A DNA stretch of 18,105 nucleotides from the NCBI GenBank assembly GCA_040377825.1, contig JBEINZ010000032.1:1-18105 (forward strand), read 5' to 3'. Positions 1 through 6,009 of the stretch are shown here, in pieces. Source of the DNA: JBEINZ01 sp040377825. GTDB lineage: Bacteria; Pseudomonadota; Alphaproteobacteria; Rhizobiales; Ancalomicrobiaceae. Within the stretch, counting starts at the first letter, position 1; each line of letters begins with the position of its first letter. Below the pieces are notes generated by a model. It was not told the DNA's origin, searched no databases, and saw only the letters and a list, made by a program, of their open reading frames with translations. A program made the translations under genes and the position numbers.

Positions 1-96
1 AACGTCAATGCGCTGCAGACCCGGCAGTCCCTGTCGGTCTCGGCCCTTAGCCTAGCCAACCAGTCCAACCAGGCCGTGCTGCAGCTCCTGCGTTAA
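1..96 (+). CDS. Flagellin, C-terminal fragment (gene runs off the left edge)
   Basis: The window opens in frame inside a gene whose last 31 codons are visible, followed by TAA at 94-96. The translated end (NVNALQTRQ...QAVLQLLR) is identical to the last 31 residues of the complete flagellin downstream, so this is the 3' end of a paralogous flagellin gene. The segment is the C-terminal D0 helix, which lines the filament core and is needed for export and polymerisation. At DNA level it matches 2160-2255 at 91 of 96 positions. Four of the differences are synonymous and the fifth swaps stop codons (TAA for TGA). A hairpin terminator follows 24 bases later. The rest of the gene, including its start and central domain, lies outside the window, so its length and class cannot be given. 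Confidence 0.93.
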   Translation, partial: NVNALQTRQSLSVSALSLANQSNQAVLQLLR

Positions 97-120
97 CAAT
101 ATCCGGATAGTCAAAATACA

Positions 121-150
121 ACGGCGGGGCCAATGGCTCCGCCGTTTTCA
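121..150 (+). terminator. Rho-independent terminator of the upstream flagellin gene
   Basis: The 25 bases at 121-145 fold into an 11-bp stem (arms starting ACGGCGG and ending CCGCCGT, one G-T wobble) around an AAT loop, and TTTTCATTT follows. It lies 24 bases past the stop codon at 94-96. The outer arm bases are the same as in the terminator after the second flagellin gene. Confidence 0.88.
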
Positions 151-413
151 TTTATATCATAAAATTACTCATCCAGTTCATTAAGTTATTATCAGAAATT
201 GTGGTCATGGACGGCACATTATTATTGCTCGGTTTTATCAAAATATCAGCCCAATTTAGGTTGGCGTACGAAAATCACTACCCGATTCACCAAATCTAAT
301 ACACGTCATAGTCCGTTAAAGACTTTAAACATCGAAAGATACGCATTTACAAAGCTTTAAGTTGTCCTGCCGCAAGGTCAGCATGCTTCTAGGATGGAAG
401 CGCTTCTCACCAC
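151..413 (+). other. AT-rich flagellin upstream region without a confident promoter
   Basis: This non-coding stretch between the two flagellin genes is clearly richer in A and T than the surrounding genes, especially at 151-360. It must carry the promoter and untranslated leader of the second flagellin gene. I found no sigma-54 site with correct GG-N10-GC spacing: the closest, GGCAC...TTGC at 213-228, is two bases too long. I also found no convincing sigma-28 site. TTTA-N7-TTAAG at 347-362 resembles a CtrA box only loosely. Palindromes occur in the presumed leader (AGCATGCT near 380, GAAGCGCTTC near 398). No open reading frame is supported here. Confidence 0.5.
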
Positions 414-425
414 GGACAGGAGTCC
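414..425 (+). promoter_or_regulatory. Flagellin ribosome-binding site inside a small hairpin
   Basis: The Shine-Dalgarno sequence AGGAG (418-422) lies six bases before the ATG at 429. It falls inside GGAC-AGGA-GTCC, which can form a 4-bp stem with AGGA as the loop. The base pairing is read from the sequence. A role in translational control, for example by FlbT, is inference. A 4-bp stem is weak, so this may be coincidence. Confidence 0.45.
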
Positions 426-428
426 ATC

Positions 429-2255
429 ATGAGTGACGTCGTTCTTACCAAATCCGTTCGCCAGAATTTGCTCTCGCTGCAGAACACCACCTCGCTTCTC
501 GATCGCACCCAGGAACGCCTTGCGACCGGCAAGAAGGTGAACTCAGCGCTCGACAATCCGACGAACTTCTTCACCGCGGCCGGCCTCGACAACCGCGCCA
601 ACGACATCTCCAACCTCCTCGACGGCATCGCCAACGGCGTGCAGGTCCTGAAGGCGGCCGATACCGGCATCACCAGCATCTCCAAGCTCGTGGACTCGGC
701 GAAAGCAACCGCTCGTCAGGCCCTTCAGTCACCGAACGCCTTTACGTCGAAGGCGAATGTCACGTCGGCTTCGTCGTTAACCAACGTCAAGGCGGACAAT
801 ATTCTCGGCGGCACGCCGGCCGTTCAGACCGCCGGCGCCTCCGGCATCCCGAGCGGCGCAACCGGCCTCAATGCTGGCACGCAATCAAAGACCGTGATCG
901 ATCTTTCGGCGGTAAAGTCGACCGATACGATTCGAATCCAGTTCAACGGCTATGATTCGACCGCCATCACCGCCGGTTTCGCCGATTCGGATACAGTCGG
1001 CGCTTCGCTCGTCAGCGCTCTTCAGGGGCAATTTGGTAGCAATGTTAGCTACAATTCGACCTCCAAGGAGTTGACCGTTCTCGGTGACTTTGCGAATGAC
1101 TTTACGACTACGATTGGAGGCCCCACGCCGGCCACGACTTCAACAGAGACAGCGTCCCAGGATGCCGACACCTTCACGCTTCAGATCGGTTCGGGAACCG
1201 CACTGAGCTTCACGAAAGTGACCGGCACAGCCGATACGGCGAATGGCAACTTCAACACGGTCGCCGACCTTGCCGATGCTATCAACCAGTCGACCGCAAA
1301 TTCGTCGGTCCTTGCGACCGTCAGTGGCGGCAAACTGAATATTCAAGCGAAAGACGCCGCGACTTCCTTCACAATCGGTGGAACGGTCAATAACGGGGCG
1401 TCCGCGGTTACGGCTGCAAACGGTCTGCAGTTCGCTGCTCCCGGCACGGCCGTCACCTCGACAGGCGGATTGAACAACACGACCCTGTCTCTTTCGATTG
1501 GCACCGGCATCGACCTCAAGAGTCGGTCGATCTCGCTTGGGACTGGCGCCAACCAGGTAAATACGGTTGACGAACTGAACGCCCGCATCAACGATATCGG
1601 CCTTTCGGCCTCGGTTGATACGGCGGGTAAGCTGAAAATCGAGACGACCAACGAAAACGCGGCCAAGACCTTCTCGGTCTCGGGCACGGCGGCGACCGCC
1701 GCCGGCTTCGCCGCAAATTCGACGAGCCCCGTTTTCGGCGGGCCCGGCGATTTGCAGCGCCAGAACCTCGTCAAGGATTTCAACAACTTCCTGACCCAAA
1801 TCGACAAGCTGGCGCAGGACGCGTCGTTCAATGGCACGAACCTGCTCCAGGGCGACGATCTGGACTTGATCTTCAATGAAACCAACACCTCTTCGCTGAA
1901 GGTTAAGGGTGTCTCCTTCGACTCCAGTGGCCTAGGCCTCACGGCGGCAGCCACAACGGATTTCGAAGATAGTTCGACCATTAACACCTTCCTCAACAAG
2001 CTCGATTCTGCGTCGTCGACGCTCCGCTCGCAAGCTCAAAAGTTCGGTTCCAACCTTTCAGTCGTGCAGACCCGTCAGGACTTCTCCAAGTCGCTGATCA
2101 ACGTGCTGCAGACCGGCTCGTCGAACCTGACGCTGGCCGACACGAACGAGGAAGCCGCAAACGTCAATGCGCTGCAGACCCGGCAGTCCCTGTCGGTCTC
2201 TGCCCTGAGCTTAGCCAACCAGTCCAACCAGGCTGTGCTGCAGCTCCTGCGTTGA
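429..2255 (+). CDS. Flagellin, large (608 aa), filament subunit
   Basis: This is a structural subunit of the flagellar filament, secreted by the flagellar type III apparatus. The conserved N-terminal D0/D1 region spans about residues 1-110 (SVRQNLLSLQNT, LATGKKVNSALDNPTNFF). The conserved C-terminal D1/D0 region spans about 440-608 and ends in LQLLR. The central part (about 150-440) is a surface insert that makes the protein longer than many flagellins. It holds three loosely similar beta-type modules, at about 154-230, 245-335 and 350-435, resembling flagellin_IN-type modules; the last two have the pattern D/E-L-x-x-x-IN ... GKL-x-I ... F-x-(I/V)-x-G. The start is fixed by AGGAG six bases upstream and by the canonical N-terminus. 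A terminator follows, then flbT and flaF. The last 96 bases are nearly identical to the preceding flagellin gene. I give no gene symbol because alphaproteobacterial flagellin names (flaA, fljK, fliC) are not interchangeable. Confidence 0.95.
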   Translation: MSDVVLTKSVRQNLLSLQNTTSLLDRTQERLATGKKVNSALDNPTNFFTAAGLDNRANDISNLLDGIANGVQVLKAADTGITSISKLVDSAKATARQALQSPNAFTSKANVTSASSLTNVKADNILGGTPAVQTAGASGIPSGATGLNAGTQSKTVIDLSAVKSTDTIRIQFNGYDSTAITAGFADSDTVGASLVSALQGQFGSNVSYNSTSKELTVLGDFANDFTTTIGGPTPATTSTETASQDADTFTLQIGSGTALSFTKVTGTADTANGNFNTVADLADAINQSTANSSVLATVSGGKLNIQAKDAATSFTIGGTVNNGASAVTAANGLQFAAPGTAVTSTGGLNNTTLSLSIGTGIDLKSRSISLGTGANQVNTVDELNARINDIGLSASVDTAGKLKIETTNENAAKTFSVSGTAATAAGFAANSTSPVFGGPGDLQRQNLVKDFNNFLTQIDKLAQDASFNGTNLLQGDDLDLIFNETNTSSLKVKGVSFDSSGLGLTAAATTDFEDSSTINTFLNKLDSASSTLRSQAQKFGSNLSVVQTRQDFSKSLINVLQTGSSNLTLADTNEEAANVNALQTRQSLSVSALSLANQSNQAVLQLLR

Positions 2256-2281
2256 TCGCACGCCAGAAGGCGACACTTACG

Positions 2282-2310
2282 ACGGCGGGACCCCGGTCCC
2301 GCCGTTTTTC
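2282..2310 (+). terminator. Rho-independent terminator after the flagellin gene
   Basis: Bases 2282-2305 form an almost perfect inverted repeat (ACGGCGGGAC/GTCCCGCCGT around a four-base CCCG loop), followed directly by TTTTTC. It starts 26 bases after the flagellin stop. It separates the abundant flagellin transcript from flbT-flaF, although read-through is possible because no obvious separate flbT promoter was seen in the 67 bases that remain. Confidence 0.9.
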
Positions 2311-2376
2311 TTTGCTTTCGTCGCGACAAGCATCGAAAAATGAATATCAAGCATCGAATCACTCGGGAGCATCGGC

Positions 2377-2811
2377 ATGCCGTTGAAGGTCGAATTGAAG
2401 CCCGGGGAGCGCATCATAATCGGGACCGTCCTGCTGACGAACGGCGACAGTCGGAGCCGTTTCACGATTGAAGGTGACGCTCCAATTTTACGTGAAAAAG
2501 ACATCATTACGGCTGCGGATGCAGATACCCCTGCGCGCCGAATCTATCTCGCTGTAGAACTTATGTTTCTGGCAGGTAAATCTGATCCAACAATCACCGA
2601 ATACAAAGAGTTGAGGAATGATTTTTTACAGGCCGCACCTAGCTCCTATGCTTTGATGGAGGCTATCGATAACGAGGTGTTAACCGGCGCATTCTATAAA
2701 GCAATTAAGGCAGCGAAGCTTCTTGTTGCCTATGAGAGGGATCTGCTCAATTATGCAAACAGGCGCACAAGCGTACGCACGGGTGGCTCAGACGACGGCA
2801 GCCCCTCGTGA
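2377..2811 (+). CDS. flbT: FlbT, flagellin mRNA regulator
   Basis: FlbT is a small cytoplasmic regulator restricted largely to alphaproteobacteria. In Caulobacter it associates with the 5' untranslated region of flagellin mRNA and promotes its decay when assembly is incomplete. The 144-residue product matches the family in length and pattern: N-terminal beta segment LKPGERIIIGTVLLTNGDSRSRFTI, then ILREKDII, the ARRIYLAVELMFL helix, and a helical C-terminal half ending LLVAYERDLLNY. GGGAG at 2365-2369 sits seven bases before the ATG. The gene overlaps the start of flaF by 59 bases. From about 2460 to 2760 the DNA is noticeably more AT-rich than the flanking genes, and the codon choice (TTA, AGG, AAA) differs too, although the protein is intact. 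Its place behind flagellin supports the assignment. Confidence 0.95.
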   Translation: MPLKVELKPGERIIIGTVLLTNGDSRSRFTIEGDAPILREKDIITAADADTPARRIYLAVELMFLAGKSDPTITEYKELRNDFLQAAPSSYALMEAIDNEVLTGAFYKAIKAAKLLVAYERDLLNYANRRTSVRTGGSDDGSPS

Positions 2812-3157
2812 TGTTGAGGCCCAGGTTCTCTTGAAGGCGGCATACGGCCTTCAGTCGGTGATTGACTCCGGTGCGTCCGACGCCGCCAAGGCTCATGAAG
2901 CCATGCGCTTCAACATGAAGGTTTGGACGGTCTTGTGCACCGCCGCGACGGATGCAAAAAACCCGTTGCCGATGGACGTGAAGGCCAATGTCGGGTCGCT
3001 CGGCGTGTTCATTATGAATCACACAATGACCCAAATTGCAGCGCCGATCCTCAATGTCGAACGTCTCAAAATCCTCGTGAAAATCAATCGCGACGTTGCC
3101 GCCGGCCTGCGCGGGTCTGCCTCCGACGAGGCGCAGAGTGCTCAACCCGCAGCTTGA
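2753..3157 (+). CDS. flaF: FlaF, flagellin assembly/secretion regulator
   Basis: FlaF is the partner of FlbT in alphaproteobacteria. It is needed for flagellin synthesis and export and is thought to act as a flagellin chaperone. From the ATG at 2753 the product has 134 residues and begins MQTGAQAYARVAQTTAAPRDVEAQ, matching the usual FlaF start (a tyrosine-containing first helix followed by PR-(D/E)-(I/V)-E). Further family signatures are MRFNMKVWTVL, NPLPMDVKANVGSLGVFI and LVKINRDVAAGL. An upstream in-frame ATG at 2723 would add ten residues that do not look like FlaF, so 2753 is preferred. The purine-rich GAGAGGG near 2735 is rather far away but usable. The first 59 bases overlap the end of flbT in another frame, so the two genes are probably translationally coupled. 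Confidence 0.93.
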   Translation: MQTGAQAYARVAQTTAAPRDVEAQVLLKAAYGLQSVIDSGASDAAKAHEAMRFNMKVWTVLCTAATDAKNPLPMDVKANVGSLGVFIMNHTMTQIAAPILNVERLKILVKINRDVAAGLRGSASDEAQSAQPAA

Positions 3158-3189
3158 GCCTTGTAACGCATCCACCCAAAATGAATTGA

Positions 3190-3222
3190 GGCGGTCGGTC
3201 CCTGGCGGGGCCGGCCGTCTTC
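3190..3222 (+). terminator. Hairpin terminator after flaF
   Basis: A 13-bp stem (3190-3202 with 3207-3219, three G-T wobbles, TGGC loop) is followed by a short TCTTC tail. It starts 32 bases after the flaF stop and lies between convergent genes. The wobble pairs become C-A mismatches on the other strand, so the structure serves mainly plus-strand transcripts. Confidence 0.65.
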
Positions 3223-3268
3223 AGCCATCGGCATGATCGATCCGGATAAGCGGGTCGGACACGTTCGA

Positions 3269-3772
3269 TTAAAACATCCGGTCGACTGCGATCCCATGGG
3301 CCGCGGCGGGGGCGGGCGTCCGAACGGAGTGGGCCGGACCGTAGGTACGAGGGGCCGAACGTTTGCCGACGGCTTCCGATACATTTCGCAAGATGTCTTC
3401 CGCTAAATCGCGTGCGGTTGCCAATGCCATTAGGTTCATCCGGAGCACTTCGCCGAACGTTGCGTGTCGAGCCCGCAAGGCCTCAACGGCTTCAGGCATA
3501 TGCGCGGCAAGCGCGACGGTCTCGGCCTTCACCCTCTCGCGCACCTGAAGATAACTCGCGGAAAGTCGTTCTTTCTCATGCCCGAATTCGCCGGCTTCAA
3601 ACAGCGCTCCGGCTCGCACCAATTGTGTCTCCGCCTCGATAACGGAGATGAGCCCGTCCATGGTCGCTTCCAATTCGATCAGGAGAGATTCGGCGGCAGC
3701 AGGGGTCAACATGGGATCTTGCGCAACTGCCATGGCCTCGACAGACGTGAGATTGTTCGCGTGAGTATTCAT
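3269..3772 (-). CDS. FlgN-like flagellar chaperone protein
   Basis: The 167-residue product is mostly helical and cytoplasmic, with no signal peptide or membrane segment. It looks like the FlgN family, export chaperones for the hook-filament junction proteins FlgK and FlgL. Residues 24-130 hold the characteristic pattern: a first helix (AAAESLLIELEATMDGLISV), E-T-Q-L-V-R-x-G at 48-55, a charged K-E-R-L turn near 67, and a long second helix to about 133. A proline/alanine-rich tail containing TYG follows. Its ATG overlaps the flgJ stop by four bases (ATGA), so it is coupled to flgJ in the flgI-flgJ transcript. FlgN sequences diverge strongly, so the name rests on helix pattern plus position, and I leave the symbol blank. 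Confidence 0.72.
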   Translation of the reverse strand: MNTHANNLTSVEAMAVAQDPMLTPAAAESLLIELEATMDGLISVIEAETQLVRAGALFEAGEFGHEKERLSASYLQVRERVKAETVALAAHMPEAVEALRARHATFGEVLRMNLMALATARDLAEDILRNVSEAVGKRSAPRTYGPAHSVRTPAPAAAHGIAVDRMF

Positions 3773-4089
3773 TGTGTTTTCGCCTCCTGGATCCGCAGCA
3801 TGTCTCTATAGATGGCATCGGCGACGCCGAGTGCGCCGCTTTTGGCAATCGATTTTGAGTATTCCTCGACGAGCATGCCCCGCCATGTCTCTTCGGCCGC
3901 GCCGCCATGGAACATCCCATCGGTGGGAAGGCCAGTGAACATCTGCGAGAGCATCGTGTTCAGATAAACTGCTTCGTAATCCTCAGCGGTTGCGCGCATT
4001 TTTTCCTTCGATCCTGCATTCGATCGCTTCGCGATCTCCGGCACTGTGCTGGCCGATGGCTGCGCAGAAAGAATTCCGAAGCTTGACAT
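3769..4089 (-). CDS. flgJ: FlgJ-type rod-binding protein, without a muramidase domain
   Basis: This 106-residue protein corresponds to the N-terminal rod-binding domain of FlgJ, which caps and guides rod assembly in the periplasm. The domain is plain at residues 31-103: AEDYEAVYLNTMLSQMF, then GMFHGGAAEETWRGMLVEEYSKSIAKSG and LGVADAIYRDML. The C-terminal peptidoglycan hydrolase domain of enterobacterial FlgJ is absent, as is usual in alphaproteobacteria, so a separate lytic transglycosylase must open the wall and is not in this window. The start codon shares one base with the flgI stop (TGATG), and the stop overlaps the FlgN-like start by four bases. The three genes therefore form one coupled unit. 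Confidence 0.93.
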   Translation of the reverse strand: MSSFGILSAQPSASTVPEIAKRSNAGSKEKMRATAEDYEAVYLNTMLSQMFTGLPTDGMFHGGAAEETWRGMLVEEYSKSIAKSGALGVADAIYRDMLRIQEAKTQ

Positions 4090-5213
4090 CAGATCACCTC
4101 GATTTCGGCTTGGAGCGCACCGGCGGCTTTTATCGCCTGTAGGATCGCGATCAGATCGCGAGGCCCCACACCGAGGGCGTTCAGTCCATCGACGAGTTCA
4201 CGGAGCGAAATGGATTCCCTGACGATCGCGAGGCGCTTTTTGTCCTCGGTATCGACGGTCACCGAAGTGCGCGGCGTGACGACGGTCTGGCCGTCCGAGA
4301 ATGGTGCGGGCTGGCTGACCTGAGGGTCCTCGGTGACGGTCACCGTCAGGTTTCCCTGGGCAATCGCCACCGTTGAAACCCGGACTTCCTGACCCATGAC
4401 GATGATGCCGGTCGACTCATCCACGACGACCTTAGCCGGCAAATCTGGTTCGACAGCCAATTGCTCAATATCGGTGACGAGGTCGACGATATTGCCGTTG
4501 AAGCCAGTCGGCAGGGTAAGGCGGACGGTGGACGGATCGGTCGGCTCCGCCACGGGCTGACCGATCAGATCGTTAACCGCCAATGCAATCCTGCGTGCGG
4601 TCGTGAAGTCCGGATTGCGCAGCTGTAGTCGTACCGACGTCATGGTGGCGAGCTTGAACTCGATTTCGCGCTCGACCAATGCACCGTTGCTGATGCGCGC
4701 CGAGGTCGGCACACCGCGCGTGACCGAGGCCGCGTCGCCGCGCGCGACGAATCCGCCCACGGTCAGCGGGCCTTGAGCAATGGCATAAACTTCACCGTCG
4801 GCACCCATCAGCGGGGTGACCAGCAAGGTGCCGCCTTGCAAGCTCTTTGCATCGCCAAGCGCGGATACTTGCACGTCCATCCTGCCGCCCTGGGTCGCGA
4901 ATGGCGGCAGATTGGCTGTCACCATAACGGCAGCCACATTGGCGGTGCGCAAATTCGTGCCGCGCGTATTCACGCCAAGACGTTCCAACATCGCGGTCAG
5001 CGATTGTTTTGTGAACGGCGTGTTGTTCAAACTGTCGCCGGTCCCGTTCAACCCAACAACAATCCCGTACCCAACCAGCTGGTTCTCGCGAACGCCTTCA
5101 ATGGCGGCAAGATCCTTGATTCGCGAAGCGGCGATCGTGGGCGTCTGGCCGCCGACGGCAATCAGAAAACAGGCTGGCAGAACAAAGAGGCTTCGCCGAA
5201 AAGACCAATTCAT
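4089..5213 (-). CDS. flgI: FlgI, flagellar P-ring protein
   Basis: FlgI forms the periplasmic P-ring around the distal rod, anchored in peptidoglycan. The 374-residue product has a Sec signal peptide (residues 1 to about 29) and then the hallmark mature start SRIKDLAAIEGVRENQLVGYGIVVGLNGTGD. The rest follows the family: FTKQSLTAMLERLGV, NVAAVMVTANLPPFA, G-x-x-DVQVSALGDAKSLQGGTLL and a C-terminal LRELVDGLNALGVGPRDLIAILQAIKAAGAL. I chose ATG at 5213 rather than the in-frame ATG at 5240. GGGGAG (5223-5228) lies nine bases before 5213, and the sigma-54 promoter at 5246-5261 should start RNA near 5235, downstream of 5240. The gene heads flgI-flgJ-flgN-like and is divergent from fliX. Confidence 0.96.
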   Translation of the reverse strand: MNWSFRRSLFVLPACFLIAVGGQTPTIAASRIKDLAAIEGVRENQLVGYGIVVGLNGTGDSLNNTPFTKQSLTAMLERLGVNTRGTNLRTANVAAVMVTANLPPFATQGGRMDVQVSALGDAKSLQGGTLLVTPLMGADGEVYAIAQGPLTVGGFVARGDAASVTRGVPTSARISNGALVEREIEFKLATMTSVRLQLRNPDFTTARRIALAVNDLIGQPVAEPTDPSTVRLTLPTGFNGNIVDLVTDIEQLAVEPDLPAKVVVDESTGIIVMGQEVRVSTVAIAQGNLTVTVTEDPQVSQPAPFSDGQTVVTPRTSVTVDTEDKKRLAIVRESISLRELVDGLNALGVGPRDLIAILQAIKAAGALQAEIEVI

Positions 5214-5245
5214 GCATGAGATCTCCCCAATCTCGATCATGAGTT

Positions 5246-5261
5246 AGCGAGGACCGTGCCA
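5246..5261 (-). promoter_or_regulatory. Sigma-54 (RpoN) promoter for the flgI operon
   Basis: On the minus strand 5261 to 5246 reads TGGCACGGTCCTCGCT. This matches the -24/-12 consensus TGGCACG-N4-TTGCW with exact GG-N10-GC spacing and a single change (TCGC for TTGC). The predicted transcript starts near 5235, giving a leader of about 22 bases that contains GGGGAG ahead of the flgI ATG at 5213. Sigma-54 control of ring genes is known from Caulobacter. Confidence 0.85.
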
Positions 5262-5368
5262 GAAGTGTTTGCTTCCCCAACGGGCTATAAGGCATTGAAA
5301 TTATAATAGTTGATCTGGTCGTCTGACCGTAGATATCGGAGCTCAAAGGCAAAGATGTCACTTTCGAT

Positions 5369-5383
5369 CGGCAGAATATGCCG
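5369..5383. promoter_or_regulatory. Palindrome, possible activator-binding site for flgI
   Basis: CGGCA-N5-TGCCG is a perfect 5-bp inverted repeat centred near 5376, about 140 bases upstream of the predicted flgI transcription start. An upstream palindrome with a five-base spacer is the usual form of an enhancer for NtrC-family activators such as FlbD. The repeat is seen; the binding protein is a guess. It could also act on divergent fliX, which lies about 100 bases away. Confidence 0.35.
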
Positions 5384-5476
5384 GATGCTGACCAACGTGT
5401 TGACCATGACGGCAATTCCTGCAAGTCATGATATTATTCTTAGTCATGAATGATGGCTGCCTAAGAGGCTCTACCT

Positions 5477-5887
5477 ATGCGCATCGAAGGACCAAAGAAG
5501 TCGTCCTCGATCTCGACCGCCGCGCCGCGCCGCGACGGCGGCAGTTCGACCTTTGCATTGCCCGACGAAATGCCGTCGCCGACAGTAAGAACTGGCGGGG
5601 CAAGTGCGCCGCTTAACGTCAGCGCGCTCATTGCGCTTCAGGAAGTCGACGCCTCTAAGGAGCGGCGGCGTAAGGCGGTGAAGCGCGGTTTCGATCTTCT
5701 TGACGTACTGGATGAAATTCGAATCGATCTTTTGAACGGCGAGATTGGCTTCGACCGCATGGAGAAGTTGGTCGTCCTATTGGGCAATGGCGGCCATGCC
5801 GACGACCCTCGTGTGGACACGCTCATGGCCGATATCGAGCTCCGGGCGCGGGTCGAATTGGCCAAAGTCGGAAGATTCCCTGTTTAA
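5477..5887 (+). CDS. fliX: FliX, flagellar assembly trans-acting regulator
   Basis: FliX is an alphaproteobacterial regulator. In Caulobacter it binds FlbD and couples completion of early basal-body structures to sigma-54 gene activation. The 136-residue product shows a variable N-terminus starting M-(R/K)-(I/V)-x-GP (MRIEGPKKSSS), a flexible low-complexity stretch to about residue 48, and a conserved C-terminal half. That half contains ALIALQEVD, then RRRKAVKRGFDLLDVLDEIRIDLL, and ends in DIELRARVELAKVG. AAGAGG at 5463-5468 is eight bases before the ATG. The gene is divergent from flgI and upstream of dksA. No sigma-54 element was found in front of it, which fits expression from an earlier tier than the genes it controls. 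Confidence 0.93.
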   Translation: MRIEGPKKSSSISTAAPRRDGGSSTFALPDEMPSPTVRTGGASAPLNVSALIALQEVDASKERRRKAVKRGFDLLDVLDEIRIDLLNGEIGFDRMEKLVVLLGNGGHADDPRVDTLMADIELRARVELAKVGRFPV

Positions 5888-5939
5888 TCAATTCCTTGTA
5901 GCGACTTATAGTCATCACGGAAACTTCGTGAAGGCGACA

Positions 5940-5968
5940 TTGTAACCGGCCGGTCAGGTGGCTATATT
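5940..5968 (+). promoter_or_regulatory. Housekeeping-type promoter for dksA with a GC-rich discriminator
   Basis: TTGTAA (5940-5945) and TATATT (5963-5968) are separated by exactly 17 bases and match the -35 and -10 consensus at four and five of six positions. The sequence after the -10 is CCGCGCGCC, a strongly GC-rich discriminator of the kind found at promoters inhibited by ppGpp and DksA. The start would fall near 5975, about 35 bases before dksA. Confidence 0.6.
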
Positions 5969-6009
5969 CCGCGCGCCGTAAGGGGGCGAAAAGGGAGCAG
6001 CACGGGAAC

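Noticed and set aside
213..228. Possible sigma-54 promoter (GGCAC...TTGC) upstream of the second flagellin gene
   Set aside because: The distance between the GG and GC cores is 12 bases instead of 10, and sigma-54 spacing is strict.
1140..1999. Two long antisense reading frames opposite the flagellin gene
   Set aside because: They are basic, low-complexity translations without family resemblance. They overlap each other and a certain flagellin gene, and are shadows of GC-biased codon use.
3769..4089. flgJ as a truncated gene lacking its hydrolase domain
   Set aside because: Single-domain rod-binding FlgJ is normal in alphaproteobacteria, and both ends overlap neighbouring genes cleanly.
5098..5424. 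Minus-strand reading frame covering the flgI upstream region and the flgI signal-peptide codons
   Set aside because: It is out of frame with flgI, crosses the sigma-54 promoter and has no protein-family features.
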